A stretch of DNA of 36,554 bases from Empedobacter stercoris (GCF_020281205.1 NZ_JACXZC010000029.1:1-36554); one strand, 5' to 3'; counted from the stretch's first letter, positions 24,961-33,004 are shown. Notes: generated from the letters alone by a model not told the origin. A program made the numbers and translations.

Positions 24961-25800
24961 TCACAAAAAATCTAAGGGACTTGGTGTCGATTTTTTATCA
25001 ATATCTGTAATGTGCGTATAAATCATGGTAGTTCTAATGTCGTTATGACCTAATAATTCTTGAACTACACGTACATCAATTCCACTTTTTATAAGATGAG
25101 TAGCATACGAATGTCTTAAGGTATGTACGCTGCCTTTTGATAAAACGCCAGCTTTACTCATAGCATTTTTTAAAATTAATTGGACACTTCTTTCGCTGTA
25201 TTGATTGCCTTTAGCACCTTCAAACAAAAAGTCTTTAGGTTGATAAACCTTATAATATTCTCTCAATAATAACAAAAGTTTATTTGGCAAAGCAACTATT
25301 CGATCTTTGTTACCTTTACTTTGACGAATAAGAAGTAAATCACTTTCCGATTTTATATCTACAATTTTTAAATTTATCAATTCGCTTAGTCGCAATCCAC
25401 AGCTATAGATTATTGTAAGAATAGCTTTATGTTTTAAATTTTCTGTTGCATTTAATAAATTTCGTACTTCTTCTTGAGAAAAGAAAGTTGGTAATTTATT
25501 AACTTTTCGTTTCGGATAAAGATAATTTAATTCGATTTTCTGATTTTCAACTAATTCAAATACTTTTTTAATTGCTCCAACCAAAGAACGTTGATAGGAA
25601 ACACTGATATTTTCTTGAATTACTTTTGTATTGATAAACAATTCGATTTCTGAAATAGGAATTTCATCTAATCTATTGTATTTTTCCATCTGCTCCAAGA
25701 AAACTTGAGCGTAACCACAATACGATTTTATGGTATTGTTTGCATATCGTTGTAATTTTAATCGATTTTGCAACGTTTTTAGAATTGTTTCGCTATCCAT
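24961..25800 (-). CDS. Tyrosine recombinase of the cassette array (XerC/D-like, not IntI)
   Basis: A 279-aa site-specific recombinase with an N-terminal SAM-like core-binding domain (about 5-95) and the catalytic domain. Active residues: Arg137 (CGLRLSE), Lys162 (QSKGNKDR), His226 and Arg229 (VHTLRHSYATHL), His252 (LLGHNDIRTT) and Tyr261 (MIYTHI). The C-terminus SPLDFL resembles that of IntI proteins. However, between the beta-hairpin lysine and the HxxR patch it runs directly LREYYKVYQPKDFLFEG, without the extra helix region that IntI uses to hold extrahelical bases of attC; IntI is also about 320-340 aa. It is divergent from the cassettes with the candidate attI between them, the classical integron layout, so it is the likely cassette recombinase. 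A plain Xer-like element integrase is the alternative. Confidence 0.85.
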   Translation of the reverse strand: MDSETILKTLQNRLKLQRYANNTIKSYCGYAQVFLEQMEKYNRLDEIPISEIELFINTKVIQENISVSYQRSLVGAIKKVFELVENQKIELNYLYPKRKVNKLPTFFSQEEVRNLLNATENLKHKAILTIIYSCGLRLSELINLKIVDIKSESDLLLIRQSKGNKDRIVALPNKLLLLLREYYKVYQPKDFLFEGAKGNQYSERSVQLILKNAMSKAGVLSKGSVHTLRHSYATHLIKSGIDVRVVQELLGHNDIRTTMIYTHITDIDKKSTPSPLDFL

Positions 25801-25884
25801 ACATTCATTATTACATTTTACATTAAATTATTTCGTGATACATGAATTTTATTTTTATAAGTATCTAATTTACAAAAAAATAAT

Positions 25885-25892
25885 TATATTTG
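25885..25892 (+). promoter_or_regulatory. Candidate cassette promoter (Pc), -7 box
   Basis: TATATTTG matches TANNTTTG and points into the array from between the recombinase gene and cassette 1. No strong -33 TTG is seen. Cassettes 1, 2, 3, 5 and 7-9 have only 21-52 nt before their first ORF, so an outside promoter would be useful. Confidence 0.5.
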
Positions 25893-25922
25893 TTTTTAAT
25901 TTTACGAAATGCGGATATAGCT

Positions 25923-25977
25923 GTTTTTTTACGAAACAAATGCTATACTAGTTTCGTGAAAAAACAATGTTATGGGC
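25923..25977 (+). other. Candidate attI site with crossover at 25969|25970
   Basis: A 15-bp inverted repeat, GTTTTTTTACGAAAC (25923-25937) and GTTTCGTGAAAAAAC (25951-25965, one mismatch), lies immediately before GTTATGGGC (25969-25977). The last is the complement of GCCCATAAC at the attC of cassette 1, which places the junction between G25969 and T25970. A related TTTACGAAATGC at 25901-25912 may be a further recombinase site. Paired arms beside a GTT crossover fit a double-stranded attachment site. Confidence 0.6.
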
Positions 25978-25997
25978 AAGGCTAAAAAACAACGACT

Positions 25998-26603
25998 ATG
26001 AAACTTAAAGACATTTTTACGGACAATAAGACCAAAGTTTTCGTGGTGACTAGCCAAGACGAAGAAAATGAACTTTATTGGACTATAGAACCGACTGACT
26101 TTGACCTTTTACCAGAAGAAGAGAATATTTACTACGTAAAAGCATATCAAGTTTCGGCTGACTACACTTACGACTGTTACCTTGGTATAATGACACCTGA
26201 GAGAATTGCTGAGACTGTTGTAAAGAGAGAACCAAGCGGACAAATCGTTGCTGAAAGTATTTTCGACCAAAAACAAACAATAATTCCAGCAATTGCCTCT
26301 GACTGTTTTGGCGCCTATGAATTGTTTTACGCAAAAGAACATCCGCAAATTGGAATTGACGTTTTAAGAGACGGACTTAAAAAAGCAATAAATAAAAACA
26401 TAGTTGCCGAAGACTTAGGATACATTTTACGTGACGAAGAACGAATTGACGAAGCAATAGAAGCATTTAGAATTAGCGAGCAGTTCGGGCCATCTTCTGA
26501 ATATATCTATTTGGAACTTTCACGACTTTACAAAAGGTTGGGACAAAAATCATTACAATTAGATTACGAAAATAAATTTAAAAACAATGCTGGGATTGCG
26601 TGA
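25998..26603 (+). CDS. Cassette 1: TPR-like protein of unknown function
   Basis: The cassette spans 25970-26811. The 201-aa product starts MKLKDIFTDNKTKVFVVTS. Its first 100 residues look like a small beta-rich domain (YYVKAYQVSADYTYDCYLGIMTPERIAETVV). The C-terminal half is helical with a tetratricopeptide-like pattern (YILRDEERIDEAIEAFRISEQFGPSSEYIYLELSRLYKRLGQ, about 140-185). No catalytic motif, signal peptide or membrane segment is seen, so a cytosolic adaptor is the safest guess. The start lies only 28 nt after the crossover, so expression would depend on the array promoter. Confidence 0.7.
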   Translation: MKLKDIFTDNKTKVFVVTSQDEENELYWTIEPTDFDLLPEEENIYYVKAYQVSADYTYDCYLGIMTPERIAETVVKREPSGQIVAESIFDQKQTIIPAIASDCFGAYELFYAKEHPQIGIDVLRDGLKKAINKNIVAEDLGYILRDEERIDEAIEAFRISEQFGPSSEYIYLELSRLYKRLGQKSLQLDYENKFKNNAGIA

Positions 26604-26619
26604 TGGAACAAGAAGCCCA

Positions 26620-26819
26620 GCCCATAACACGGTATTGCCAAAAGCGGGGCTGAAGTGCAAAGTTCAAGGTAAGTAATTCTATTCCGCCAAAAACGAATTT
26701 TATTCGTTTTTTATTTTTAAATTTAACTCACAAAAATTCGTTTTGGCTAGCCTCGGTGCTAAATCGAAACTTACCGCTTCGATTTCCCCGCCTTCGGCAA
26801 TACCCAAAACGTTGGCTGC
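26620..26819 (+). repeat. attC-like site 1 (cassette 1)
   Basis: R''-like GCCCATAAC (26620-26628) complements the cassette head GTTATGGGC at 25969. The inner arms GGTATTGCCAAAAGCGGGG and CCCCGCCTTCGGCAATACC pair with two mismatches around a long AT-rich loop. The crossover is G26811|T26812 in GTTGGCTGC. Confidence 0.82.
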
Positions 26820-26849
26820 AAGCATATCGAAACTCACGAACAAAGAGAA

Positions 26850-27356
26850 ATGAAAGAAATTATTGAACTTTCAAACAAAACAGTAACGATAGACAGAAAC
26901 GAATTTCTGAAAGTTAAAGGTAGCATTGACACTAATTTATATTATGTCGAAAGTGGAAGTTTGAGATTTTTTGTTTTAGACGATTACGAAGAACAAACCA
27001 TTCGATTTGGGTATAAAGAAAATTTAATTGTTTCATTAGATTCTTTTTTAACCGATAAACCTTCTGAATTATACATTCAAGCAATTAAAAAGACTGTTCT
27101 AAAAGTTATTACTAAAGAAAAAATTACCAAATTTTTAGAAACTGAAAAAAATAGAAGTTTGTGGACGAAGATTCTGGAAAATTTAGTTCTTCAACAAATG
27201 GAACGAGAAATTGACATCTTGACAAACTCACCAAAAGAGCGATATGAAAGAGTTTTAAAACGAAGCCCGCAACTTTTTCAAGAAATTCCTAACAGGTATA
27301 TTGCTAATTATTTGAGAATGAGTGCTGAAACTTTATCAAGATTAAAAAAGTCTTGA
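26850..27356 (+). CDS. Cassette 2a: Crp/Fnr-family transcriptional regulator
   Basis: The 168-aa protein has a cyclic-nucleotide-binding-like beta-barrel (about 10-105; YYVESGSLRFFVLDDYEEQTIRFGYKENLIVSLDSF), a long dimer helix (about 115-135) and a C-terminal HTH (FQEIPNRYIANYLRMSAETLSRLKKS). It is the short Bacteroidota type related to effector-sensing Crp-like proteins; the classical cAMP phosphate-binding cassette is not evident, so cAMP is probably not its ligand. It is the first of two ORFs in the cassette 26812-28153, which suggests it controls the DinB-like gene after it. Confidence 0.85.
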   Translation: MKEIIELSNKTVTIDRNEFLKVKGSIDTNLYYVESGSLRFFVLDDYEEQTIRFGYKENLIVSLDSFLTDKPSELYIQAIKKTVLKVITKEKITKFLETEKNRSLWTKILENLVLQQMEREIDILTNSPKERYERVLKRSPQLFQEIPNRYIANYLRMSAETLSRLKKS

Positions 27357-27412
27357 CTTCAATCAAGATTTAGATAAAATGCATTTTGGAACTTTGCATA
27401 AAATTTTAAATT

Positions 27413-27964
27413 ATGCAGTCAGAGAAATTAATACAAACACTTTTGGAGCAGACAAGACAAATTATAAATCAAGCTGAAAAATTAAAATCCTTTGATTTAC
27501 AGACTTTGACTTGGAAAGAAAGTGAAACTTCGTGGAGCATCTTAGAGTGTTTAAAGCATTTGAATTTGTACGGTAATTTTTATTTGCCACAAATCGAAAA
27601 CAAAATCAAAAATTCCAAAACTAAAACTGACCTGGAATTTAAAAGTGGAATGTTAGGAAATTACTTTGCAAAAAGTATTTTGCCGAAAGAAAAACTCAAT
27701 AAGATGAAAACCTTTAAAGATAAAAATCCTTTAAACTCTAAGCTTGACAAAACAGTAATTGATGAATTTATAAATCAACAAATTAAACTTTTGGATTTGT
27801 TAAACCAATCAAGAAATGTGAGTTTAAATAAAGTGAAAATCCAAACATCAATTTCAAGCATCATCAAACTAAAATTGGGCGACACTTTTCAGTTTTTTAT
27901 TAATCATATTATCAGACATTTAAAACAAATTGACAGAATACAAACTGCAATGAAAAATGCCTGA
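27413..27964 (+). CDS. Cassette 2b: DinB-like (DinB_2 superfamily) protein
   Basis: The 183-aa protein shows the four-helix DinB pattern: helix 1 with QTLLEQTRQIINQAEKL, then W-S-I-L-E-C-L-K-H-L (about 45-55) carrying the first His, and a C-terminal helix with INHIIRHLKQIDRIQ giving further His residues. DinB/YfiT proteins use three His residues to bind a metal, and some transfer thiols such as bacillithiol to toxic compounds (fosfomycin thiol transferases belong here). Substrate cannot be told. It lies 56 nt after the Crp-like gene in one cassette and its stop codon touches the attC. Confidence 0.7.
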   Translation: MQSEKLIQTLLEQTRQIINQAEKLKSFDLQTLTWKESETSWSILECLKHLNLYGNFYLPQIENKIKNSKTKTDLEFKSGMLGNYFAKSILPKEKLNKMKTFKDKNPLNSKLDKTVIDEFINQQIKLLDLLNQSRNVSLNKVKIQTSISSIIKLKLGDTFQFFINHIIRHLKQIDRIQTAMKNA

Positions 27965-28161
27965 CAGCCAACAAGGGTTTGGCGCAATGGCGGGTTAAGG
28001 CTAAAATTTGAAATTTCGGCATTCTTTTCCGCAAAAAGCCAATTATATTGACTTTTTTCTTAAATTTATTCAATTAATTGGCTTTTGCTTACCGTGTCGC
28101 TAAATTGAAACTATTCGCTTCAATTTCCGCCACTTGCGCCAAGCCTCGAAACGTTACCTGC
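27965..28161 (+). repeat. attC-like site 2 (cassette 2)
   Basis: CAGCCAAC (27965-27972 region) complements the cassette head GTTGGCTG at 26811. Arms GGTTTGGCGCAATGGCGG and CCGCCACTTGCGCCAAGCC pair with one extra base on the right arm, an extrahelical-base candidate. The loop has its own AAAAGCCAATTA/TAATTGGCTTTT hairpin. Crossover is G28153|T28154. Confidence 0.85.
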
Positions 28162-28191
28162 AAGCTGAAACCAAAAATCCGACAAAATAAA

Positions 28192-29163
28192 ATGGTTGAA
28201 ACATTGATAAAAACATTGCAACAAAAATATCTTATCAAAACAAACACAATTTCTAAACAAAAAGGTGGTTGGGCTTCTTTGGCTTATAAAATAGAAGATG
28301 AAAACGAGCATTTTTATTTTTTAAAAGTTTATGAAAAAAGTCGAAAATCAACTTCTTATTTAACGGAACACATCGACCTTTATCTTCCCATTGTGGATTG
28401 GCTTGATAATCAAACTCTGCTGAAAGGAAAAATCATTCGATTGATTAAAACGCAATCTGATGATTTTAGGTGCGAAGATGAAAATTATATATATGTTTTG
28501 TTTGATTACATTAAAGGAGAAACAGTTGGAGAAAAAAATTTAACCAAAGAACAAATAACTCAATTAGCCGAAATTGTCAGTCAGTTACATCATTTAAAAA
28601 AAACTCCTTTTGACCTTTCGCAGATTTCTGAAACATTTGACCTTTCGTTTATTTCTAAACTAAACAATTGGATAGACAAAAACCTTGACCAACTAAAAAC
28701 GGAAATCAAAACGGTACTGCAACCTAATCTTTCAATTATAAAAAATCAAATCAACGAATGGTATAATTTATCAAATGCTTTAAAGGAAAAAGATTTAAAA
28801 TATTGTTTATGTCATACAGATATTCATCATTGGAATCTTATCACAGACAAACAAAAATTATATCTTTTGGATTGGGAAGGAATAAAGTTTGCACCACCCG
28901 AAGCCGATATTTTCAGCATTTATCAGCAACCTTATTTTGATTTGTTTATCAAAAGATATTATGAACTCAATCCTGATTATCAGATCAATGAAACGGTTTT
29001 ACAATATTATCTGACAAGTAGAAAACTTCAAGATATTTTTGAGTTTATCGAACAATTACAATTTGACGAACTCAATTCGGAAGAATACAAAATCAACTTA
29101 AACTATCTGAAAAAAGAAGTTGATAACATAATATCCAAACCTAAAAACACAGCCAGCAGGTAA
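28192..29163 (+). CDS. Cassette 3: aminoglycoside phosphotransferase-family kinase (APH(9)-like)
   Basis: The start is taken at 28192 because the upstream in-frame Met at 28078 would translate through attC site 2; the cassette is 28154-29282. The 323-aa protein has a kinase N-lobe with Lys45 (FLKVYEK), hinge region VLFDYIKGETVG (about 102-113), the catalytic HTDIHHWN (His208, Asp210, Asn215) and the metal motif LLDWEG (Asp227). The wording of the loop, followed by FAPPEADIF, resembles spectinomycin kinase APH(9) and related small-molecule kinases. Substrate is not proven; it may phosphorylate an aminocyclitol, another drug or a metabolite. Confidence 0.82.
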   Translation: MVETLIKTLQQKYLIKTNTISKQKGGWASLAYKIEDENEHFYFLKVYEKSRKSTSYLTEHIDLYLPIVDWLDNQTLLKGKIIRLIKTQSDDFRCEDENYIYVLFDYIKGETVGEKNLTKEQITQLAEIVSQLHHLKKTPFDLSQISETFDLSFISKLNNWIDKNLDQLKTEIKTVLQPNLSIIKNQINEWYNLSNALKEKDLKYCLCHTDIHHWNLITDKQKLYLLDWEGIKFAPPEADIFSIYQQPYFDLFIKRYYELNPDYQINETVLQYYLTSRKLQDIFEFIEQLQFDELNSEEYKINLNYLKKEVDNIISKPKNTASR

Positions 29164-29290
29164 CAAGGGTTTTGCAAGAGCGGGGCGAAAATACTCCGTT
29201 GGAGATTTTCGCTATATTTGTAGCTTAGTGCTTCGGTCGATATTTTCTGCTGAAAATCCCCGCCCTCGCAAAGCCCAAACCGTTATCGGC
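29156..29290 (+). repeat. attC-like site 3 (cassette 3)
   Basis: GCAGGTAAC (29156-29164) complements the cassette head GTTACCTGC at 28153 and contains the kinase stop codon. Arms GGGTTTTGCAAGAGCGGGG and CCCCGCCCTCGCAAAGCCC pair with few mismatches. Crossover is G29282|T29283. Confidence 0.85.
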
Positions 29291-29321
29291 AATACGAAAT
29301 AAAGTAGTTCAGAAAAAATAT

Positions 29322-29441
29322 TATATTTGCAACATAAATAAAAAGTAAGCAGAAAATGTAAAAATTAATTTCTTAGACAATCTAACAATCAGCTCAAAAA
29401 ATTGGGCTCCCACTTTTGTTAAACTCAAAAAGAAATTAATT
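29322..29441 (+). promoter_or_regulatory. Promoter and structured leader of the cassette 4 ABC-F gene
   Basis: A -7 box TATATTTG (29322-29329) starts an approximately 105-nt leader inside the cassette. It contains a start-stop ATGTAA (29356-29361), a short AGCTC/GGGCT hairpin (29391-29407), and AATTAATTTCTT (29363-29374) exactly complementary to AAGAAATTAATT (29430-29441). The second arm touches the ABC-F start codon, so the 12-bp stem would block initiation. This fits an antibiotic-sensing attenuator (inference). Confidence 0.55.
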
Positions 29442-31037
29442 ATGCTTACGATTCAAAATTTATCCTATTCACATCCCAATAAAAATACGCTGTTTACTAA
29501 TTTAAGTATGACAGTAAACCATTCCGATAAAATTGCATTAATTGGCAATAATGGTGTTGGAAAATCTACTTTACTCAAACTTATAGCCAAGGAATTAGAA
29601 CCTGATGACGGACAAATTTCCTCCGAAACCAAACCCTATTATATTCCTCAAATTTTCGGTCAGTTTAATGATTTGACAATTGCCCAAGCCTTACAAGTTG
29701 AAACCAAACTCAATGCTTTACACGAAATTTTAAACGGAAGTGTAGATGAAAAGAATTATAGCCTTTTAAATGACGATTGGACGATAGAAGAAAAATGTCA
29801 AGAAGCCCTAAGCTATTGGGATATTTCTGATTTATCACTATCTCAAAAATTAAGCGAATTAAGTGGAGGACAAAAAACAAAAGTCTTTCTCGCAGGTATA
29901 TTTATTCATCAACCATCATTTGTTTTATTAGATGAACCCAGTAATCATCTTGACAAATCCAGTAGAGACTTACTATACGATTTTATTCAAACCTCAAGAG
30001 CAACTTTTATAATCGTTAGCCACGACCGAGAGTTACTTCAGTTATTAAATCCTATTTGTGAGCTCAACAGAAATGAAATTAAAGTTTATGGCGGAAACTA
30101 TGAATTTTATAAAGAGCAAAAAGAAATTGAACAAAACGCCTTAAGTCAAGATATTCAGAGCAAAGAAAAAGCACTTAGAAAGGCGAAAGAAAAGGAGCGA
30201 AAAACAATTGAACGACAACAAAAATTAGATGTTCGAGCAAAAAAGAATTTAGGAAAAGCTGGACTTCCCAAGATAGTATCAGATGCTTGGAAGAATAATG
30301 CTGAAAGAAGCTCAGCAAAAATTGCCGGAGTTCATTCAGATAAAATTAATGGTATAAAAGAAGAACTTCAAGATTTGAGGCTTTCCGTTTCTGATATAGA
30401 ACAAATGAAATTTGAATTTGATTCTTCCAATCTTCATAAAGGTAAAAATCTGTTTATAGCAGAAAATATCAATTTCGCATATAGAACAGGAGGTTTATTA
30501 TGGGAGAAACCTCTAAACATTCAAATTGTCAGCGGTGAACGAATTGCTATCAACGGAAAAAATGGAACAGGAAAAACCACACTTATCCAAATAATACTCG
30601 GAAAACTTAAACCAACGGAAGGAAAAATATTTATTGCTGAAAGTCATTCTGTTTATATTGACCAAGATTATTCTTTAATCAATAATCATTTACAGATTTA
30701 TGAACAAGCTCAAGAATTTAATCAAACCGGCCTTCAGGAACACGAAGTAAAAATCAGATTAGACCGTTTTTTATTTTCAAAAGATGATTGGGATAAGCCT
30801 TGTCATACATTGAGTGGCGGAGAAAGAATGCGGTTAATGTTGTGTTGTTTAAACATTGCTAATCAATCTCCCGACATTATTATCTTAGATGAACCTACCA
30901 ATAATTTAGACCTTCAAAACATCGAAATTTTAACCAATGCAATCAATGAATATGAAGGAACTTTAATTGTAATTTCCCACGATAAAACGTTCTTACAAGA
31001 AATAAATATTGAACGAACTATTGAATTAATGAAGTAA
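29442..31037 (+). CDS. Cassette 4: ABC-F family ATPase (ribosome-protection type candidate)
   Basis: The 531-aa protein has two ATP-binding cassettes and no membrane segment, which defines ABC-F. Domain 1: Walker A GNNGVGKST (35-43), signature LSGGQ (140-144), Walker B VLLDEPSNHLD (161-171). Domain 2: Walker A GKNGTGKTT (372-380), signature LSGGE (457-461), Walker B IILDEPTNNLD (480-490). Both catalytic Glu residues are present. The linker of about 125 residues (205-330) is Lys/Arg-rich and would enter the ribosomal E/P site. A mobile cassette location and a long structured leader favour an antibiotic-resistance ABC-F (MLS, phenicol or pleuromutilin type) over a housekeeping one; the drug spectrum cannot be read from sequence. 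Confidence 0.9.
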   Translation: MLTIQNLSYSHPNKNTLFTNLSMTVNHSDKIALIGNNGVGKSTLLKLIAKELEPDDGQISSETKPYYIPQIFGQFNDLTIAQALQVETKLNALHEILNGSVDEKNYSLLNDDWTIEEKCQEALSYWDISDLSLSQKLSELSGGQKTKVFLAGIFIHQPSFVLLDEPSNHLDKSSRDLLYDFIQTSRATFIIVSHDRELLQLLNPICELNRNEIKVYGGNYEFYKEQKEIEQNALSQDIQSKEKALRKAKEKERKTIERQQKLDVRAKKNLGKAGLPKIVSDAWKNNAERSSAKIAGVHSDKINGIKEELQDLRLSVSDIEQMKFEFDSSNLHKGKNLFIAENINFAYRTGGLLWEKPLNIQIVSGERIAINGKNGTGKTTLIQIILGKLKPTEGKIFIAESHSVYIDQDYSLINNHLQIYEQAQEFNQTGLQEHEVKIRLDRFLFSKDDWDKPCHTLSGGERMRLMLCCLNIANQSPDIIILDEPTNNLDLQNIEILTNAINEYEGTLIVISHDKTFLQEINIERTIELMK

Positions 31038-31039
31038 AG

Positions 31040-31174
31040 CCGATAACATCGGTTTTGCAAGAGAGCGGGTTATTGTTTCCGTTCAAAGATTTTCGTTATA
31101 TTTAAAGTTCCGTCTTCGCTTGGAAGTCTTATGCTAAAATCCGCTCCCTCGCAAAGCCGCGGCCCGTTAGGCGT
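31040..31174 (+). repeat. attC-like site 4 (cassette 4)
   Basis: GCCGATAAC (31040-31048) complements the cassette head GTTATCGGC at 29282. Arms GGTTTTGCAAGAGAGCGG and CCGCTCCCTCGCAAAGCC pair with three G-T or mismatched positions. Crossover is G31166|T31167 in GTTAGGC, which is the canonical class 1 R' heptamer. Confidence 0.82.
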
Positions 31175-31187
31175 AATTTTAAAACCA

Positions 31188-31886
31188 ATGACACTCCAAG
31201 AATTAACTTTAAACATTTTTGCAGAAAGAATATTAACAACTTTTGATAGTAAAAAACTTGTTAATTGGGCAGTTGAAGTTATTCTTCTTGGTTATGAAAG
31301 TGAAAACCTTTATCTTTTAGCAGGTTTAGATTTTGAATCAACTGAAGAACGAGAAAAATATTTCATTGAATCATTAAAAGATTTACAAATTGAAATAGAA
31401 ACAGATGAAGAAAAACTAATTGAAAATTATGCTATTACATTATCAAAAAAAGTAGTTGAAAAAGAAGTCGATATTGATTATGGATTTAAACAAATGCTTA
31501 AAATAGTTACAGCTAGTGATTATGACCAAAAGTATATTCCATTTTTTGAAATTGATGAAGATTTAGATTACTTAAGATACGATAATAATACAATTTTCAA
31601 TTACGGATTAACTCTAGAAAATTATAAAGAATTTATTCTGGAGGAATTTAAAATATTTCTTGAAATGGAAACCCTAAAAATTCCCTCAGAAGAGCGTAAA
31701 AAGTGTTATTGTGAGAAATGTAATAAATTGAATGTTCCAATCACTAAAACAAAATATCAACTGAAAAAACCTTTTAAATTTTCAGTTTGGAGTTGTGGTT
31801 TATGTGGTTCGACAAAATTAAAATTCAACAATAATCACGAAGTAAAAAAACTAATAATAAAAGAATTCAAGAAAAACTACGCCTAA
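31188..31886 (+). CDS. Cassette 5: unknown protein with C-terminal zinc ribbon
   Basis: The start at 31188 is used because the earlier in-frame Met (31131) lies inside attC site 4; the cassette is 31167-32068. The 232-aa protein is acidic and mostly helical over its first 165 residues (MTLQELTLNIFAERILTTF, with DFESTEEREKYFIESLKDL). It then has a four-cysteine zinc ribbon: CYCEKC near 165 and WSCGLCGSTKLKF near 200. I do not recognise the family. The ribbon could bind nucleic acid or only stabilise the fold. Its stop codon overlaps the R''-like box of its own attC. Confidence 0.7.
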   Translation: MTLQELTLNIFAERILTTFDSKKLVNWAVEVILLGYESENLYLLAGLDFESTEEREKYFIESLKDLQIEIETDEEKLIENYAITLSKKVVEKEVDIDYGFKQMLKIVTASDYDQKYIPFFEIDEDLDYLRYDNNTIFNYGLTLENYKEFILEEFKIFLEMETLKIPSEERKKCYCEKCNKLNVPITKTKYQLKKPFKFSVWSCGLCGSTKLKFNNNHEVKKLIIKEFKKNYA

Positions 31887-32076
31887 CATGGGTTTGGCGC
31901 AATGGCGGGTTAAGGCTAAAATTGAAGTTTCGGCTTTCTATTCCGCAAAAAGCCAATTACATTGACTTTTTTTCTTAAATTTATTCAATTAATTGGCTTT
32001 TGCTTACCGTGTCGCTAAATTGAAACTTTGCGCTTCAATTTCCGCCACTGACGCCAAGCCCCGAAACGTTAGCGGT
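31879..32076 (+). repeat. attC-like site 5 (cassette 5)
   Basis: ACGCCTAAC (31879-31887, containing canonical GCCTAAC) complements the cassette head GTTAGGCGT at 31166. Arms GGTTTGGCGCAATGGCGG and CCGCCACTGACGCCAAGCC pair with an extra base. The loop is nearly identical to that of site 2. Crossover is G32068|T32069. Confidence 0.86.
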
Positions 32077-32092
32077 AATTTTACCAAACAGA

Positions 32093-32131
32093 ATGTTGAA
32101 CATAAAAAAATATAATCCGATGAAGCTATAA
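32093..32131 (+). CDS. Putative 12-aa leader peptide before the Lnu-like gene
   Basis: Inside the unusually long (153-nt) leader of cassette 6 an ATG opens MLNIKKYNPMKL followed by TAA. A hairpin-like CATTGCTTT/AAAGTAATG (32166-32186, one G-T pair) follows. This could be a translational attenuator for a lincosamide-resistance gene, but short frames arise by chance in AT-rich DNA. Confidence 0.3.
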   Translation: MLNIKKYNPMKL

Positions 32132-32221
32132 GTAACTGTCCAAAATATATAAACTCAAACTTTTTCATTGCTTTCAAAAAGTAATGGAATATTATATTAT
32201 CAATTTATAAAATTAGAAAAA

Positions 32222-33004
32222 ATGACACAGTTACAAATGATTGACAAAACAAAATCTATAGCTCAACAAGACGAAAATGTTTCCGCTGTTTTTATGTATG
32301 GTTCATTTACCAAAAACGAAGGAGACAAATATTCTGACATCGAATTTTACATCTTCTTGAAAAATAAAGAAAATTTCTCAGCGGAAAAATGGGTAAATCT
32401 AATCCATCCAGTGGCTTTATATTTTACAAACGAATATGGAAGCGAAGTGGCTATTTTTGAGAATATGGTCAGAGGAGAATTCCATTTTTTAAAAACGGAG
32501 GATATTGAAATCATCAAATCCTGGGACGGAATTGTTGCATTTAGCGATTTTGACCAGATGAACCTAATCGACAAAGACGGACTTTTAACGAAAACGCTTA
32601 ATCAAATCAAAACGAAATCGCCCGAAAGAATTACAAATGAAAATATTTTGTGGTTAAGCCAATCATTATTGAATGTTGTACTGACAACAAGCAACTTGAT
32701 TAAACGAGAAGAATTTGCTCATGCTCATCATAGCCTATCGAATGTTCAGAAATACTTGCTTTGGCTTATAAGAACAAGAACAAACAAAACAAAACATTGG
32801 GAAAGTCCAACTAAAAGTCTTGAAAAGGATATTGATACGACTTGGTATTTTGCGTATAAAACAGTAACATCGGATTTAAATCCTAAAAATATAATTTTAG
32901 CTTTTGAAAACTCATTAAATTTATCGGAAAAACTATTTGACGAACTAAATATTGAACCAAAAATGAAAGAAATCCTACATGAAATAAGAAAAAACTACCG
33001 CTAA
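32222..33004 (+). CDS. Cassette 6: Lnu-type lincosamide nucleotidyltransferase
   Basis: The ATG at 32222 is preferred to a TTG at 32168 because it starts like the Lnu(B)/(F) family. The 260-aa product has MYGSFTKNEGDKYSDIEFYIFLK (about 25-47) with the nucleotidyltransferase G-S and D-x-E residues (Gly27, Ser28, Asp39, Glu41). It also has FENMVRGEFHFL and TNENILWLSQSLLNVVLTTSNLIKREEFAHA, both close to the wording I remember for Lnu(F)/Lnu(B) proteins. It would adenylate lincomycin or clindamycin. The exact lnu allele cannot be assigned without a search. The 153-nt leader may control expression. Confidence 0.83.
   Translation: MTQLQMIDKTKSIAQQDENVSAVFMYGSFTKNEGDKYSDIEFYIFLKNKENFSAEKWVNLIHPVALYFTNEYGSEVAIFENMVRGEFHFLKTEDIEIIKSWDGIVAFSDFDQMNLIDKDGLLTKTLNQIKTKSPERITNENILWLSQSLLNVVLTTSNLIKREEFAHAHHSLSNVQKYLLWLIRTRTNKTKHWESPTKSLEKDIDTTWYFAYKTVTSDLNPKNIILAFENSLNLSEKLFDELNIEPKMKEILHEIRKNYR

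Noticed and set aside
24961..25800. Standard class 1-type IntI integrase
   Set aside because: At 279 aa it is too short and has no IntI-specific insertion between the lysine and HxxR patches, despite the IntI-like SPLD C-terminus.
28078..28191. N-terminal 38-residue extension of the cassette 3 kinase
   Set aside because: It would translate the right arm of attC site 2 and the crossover; the ATG at 28192 lies inside the cassette and starts the conserved domain.
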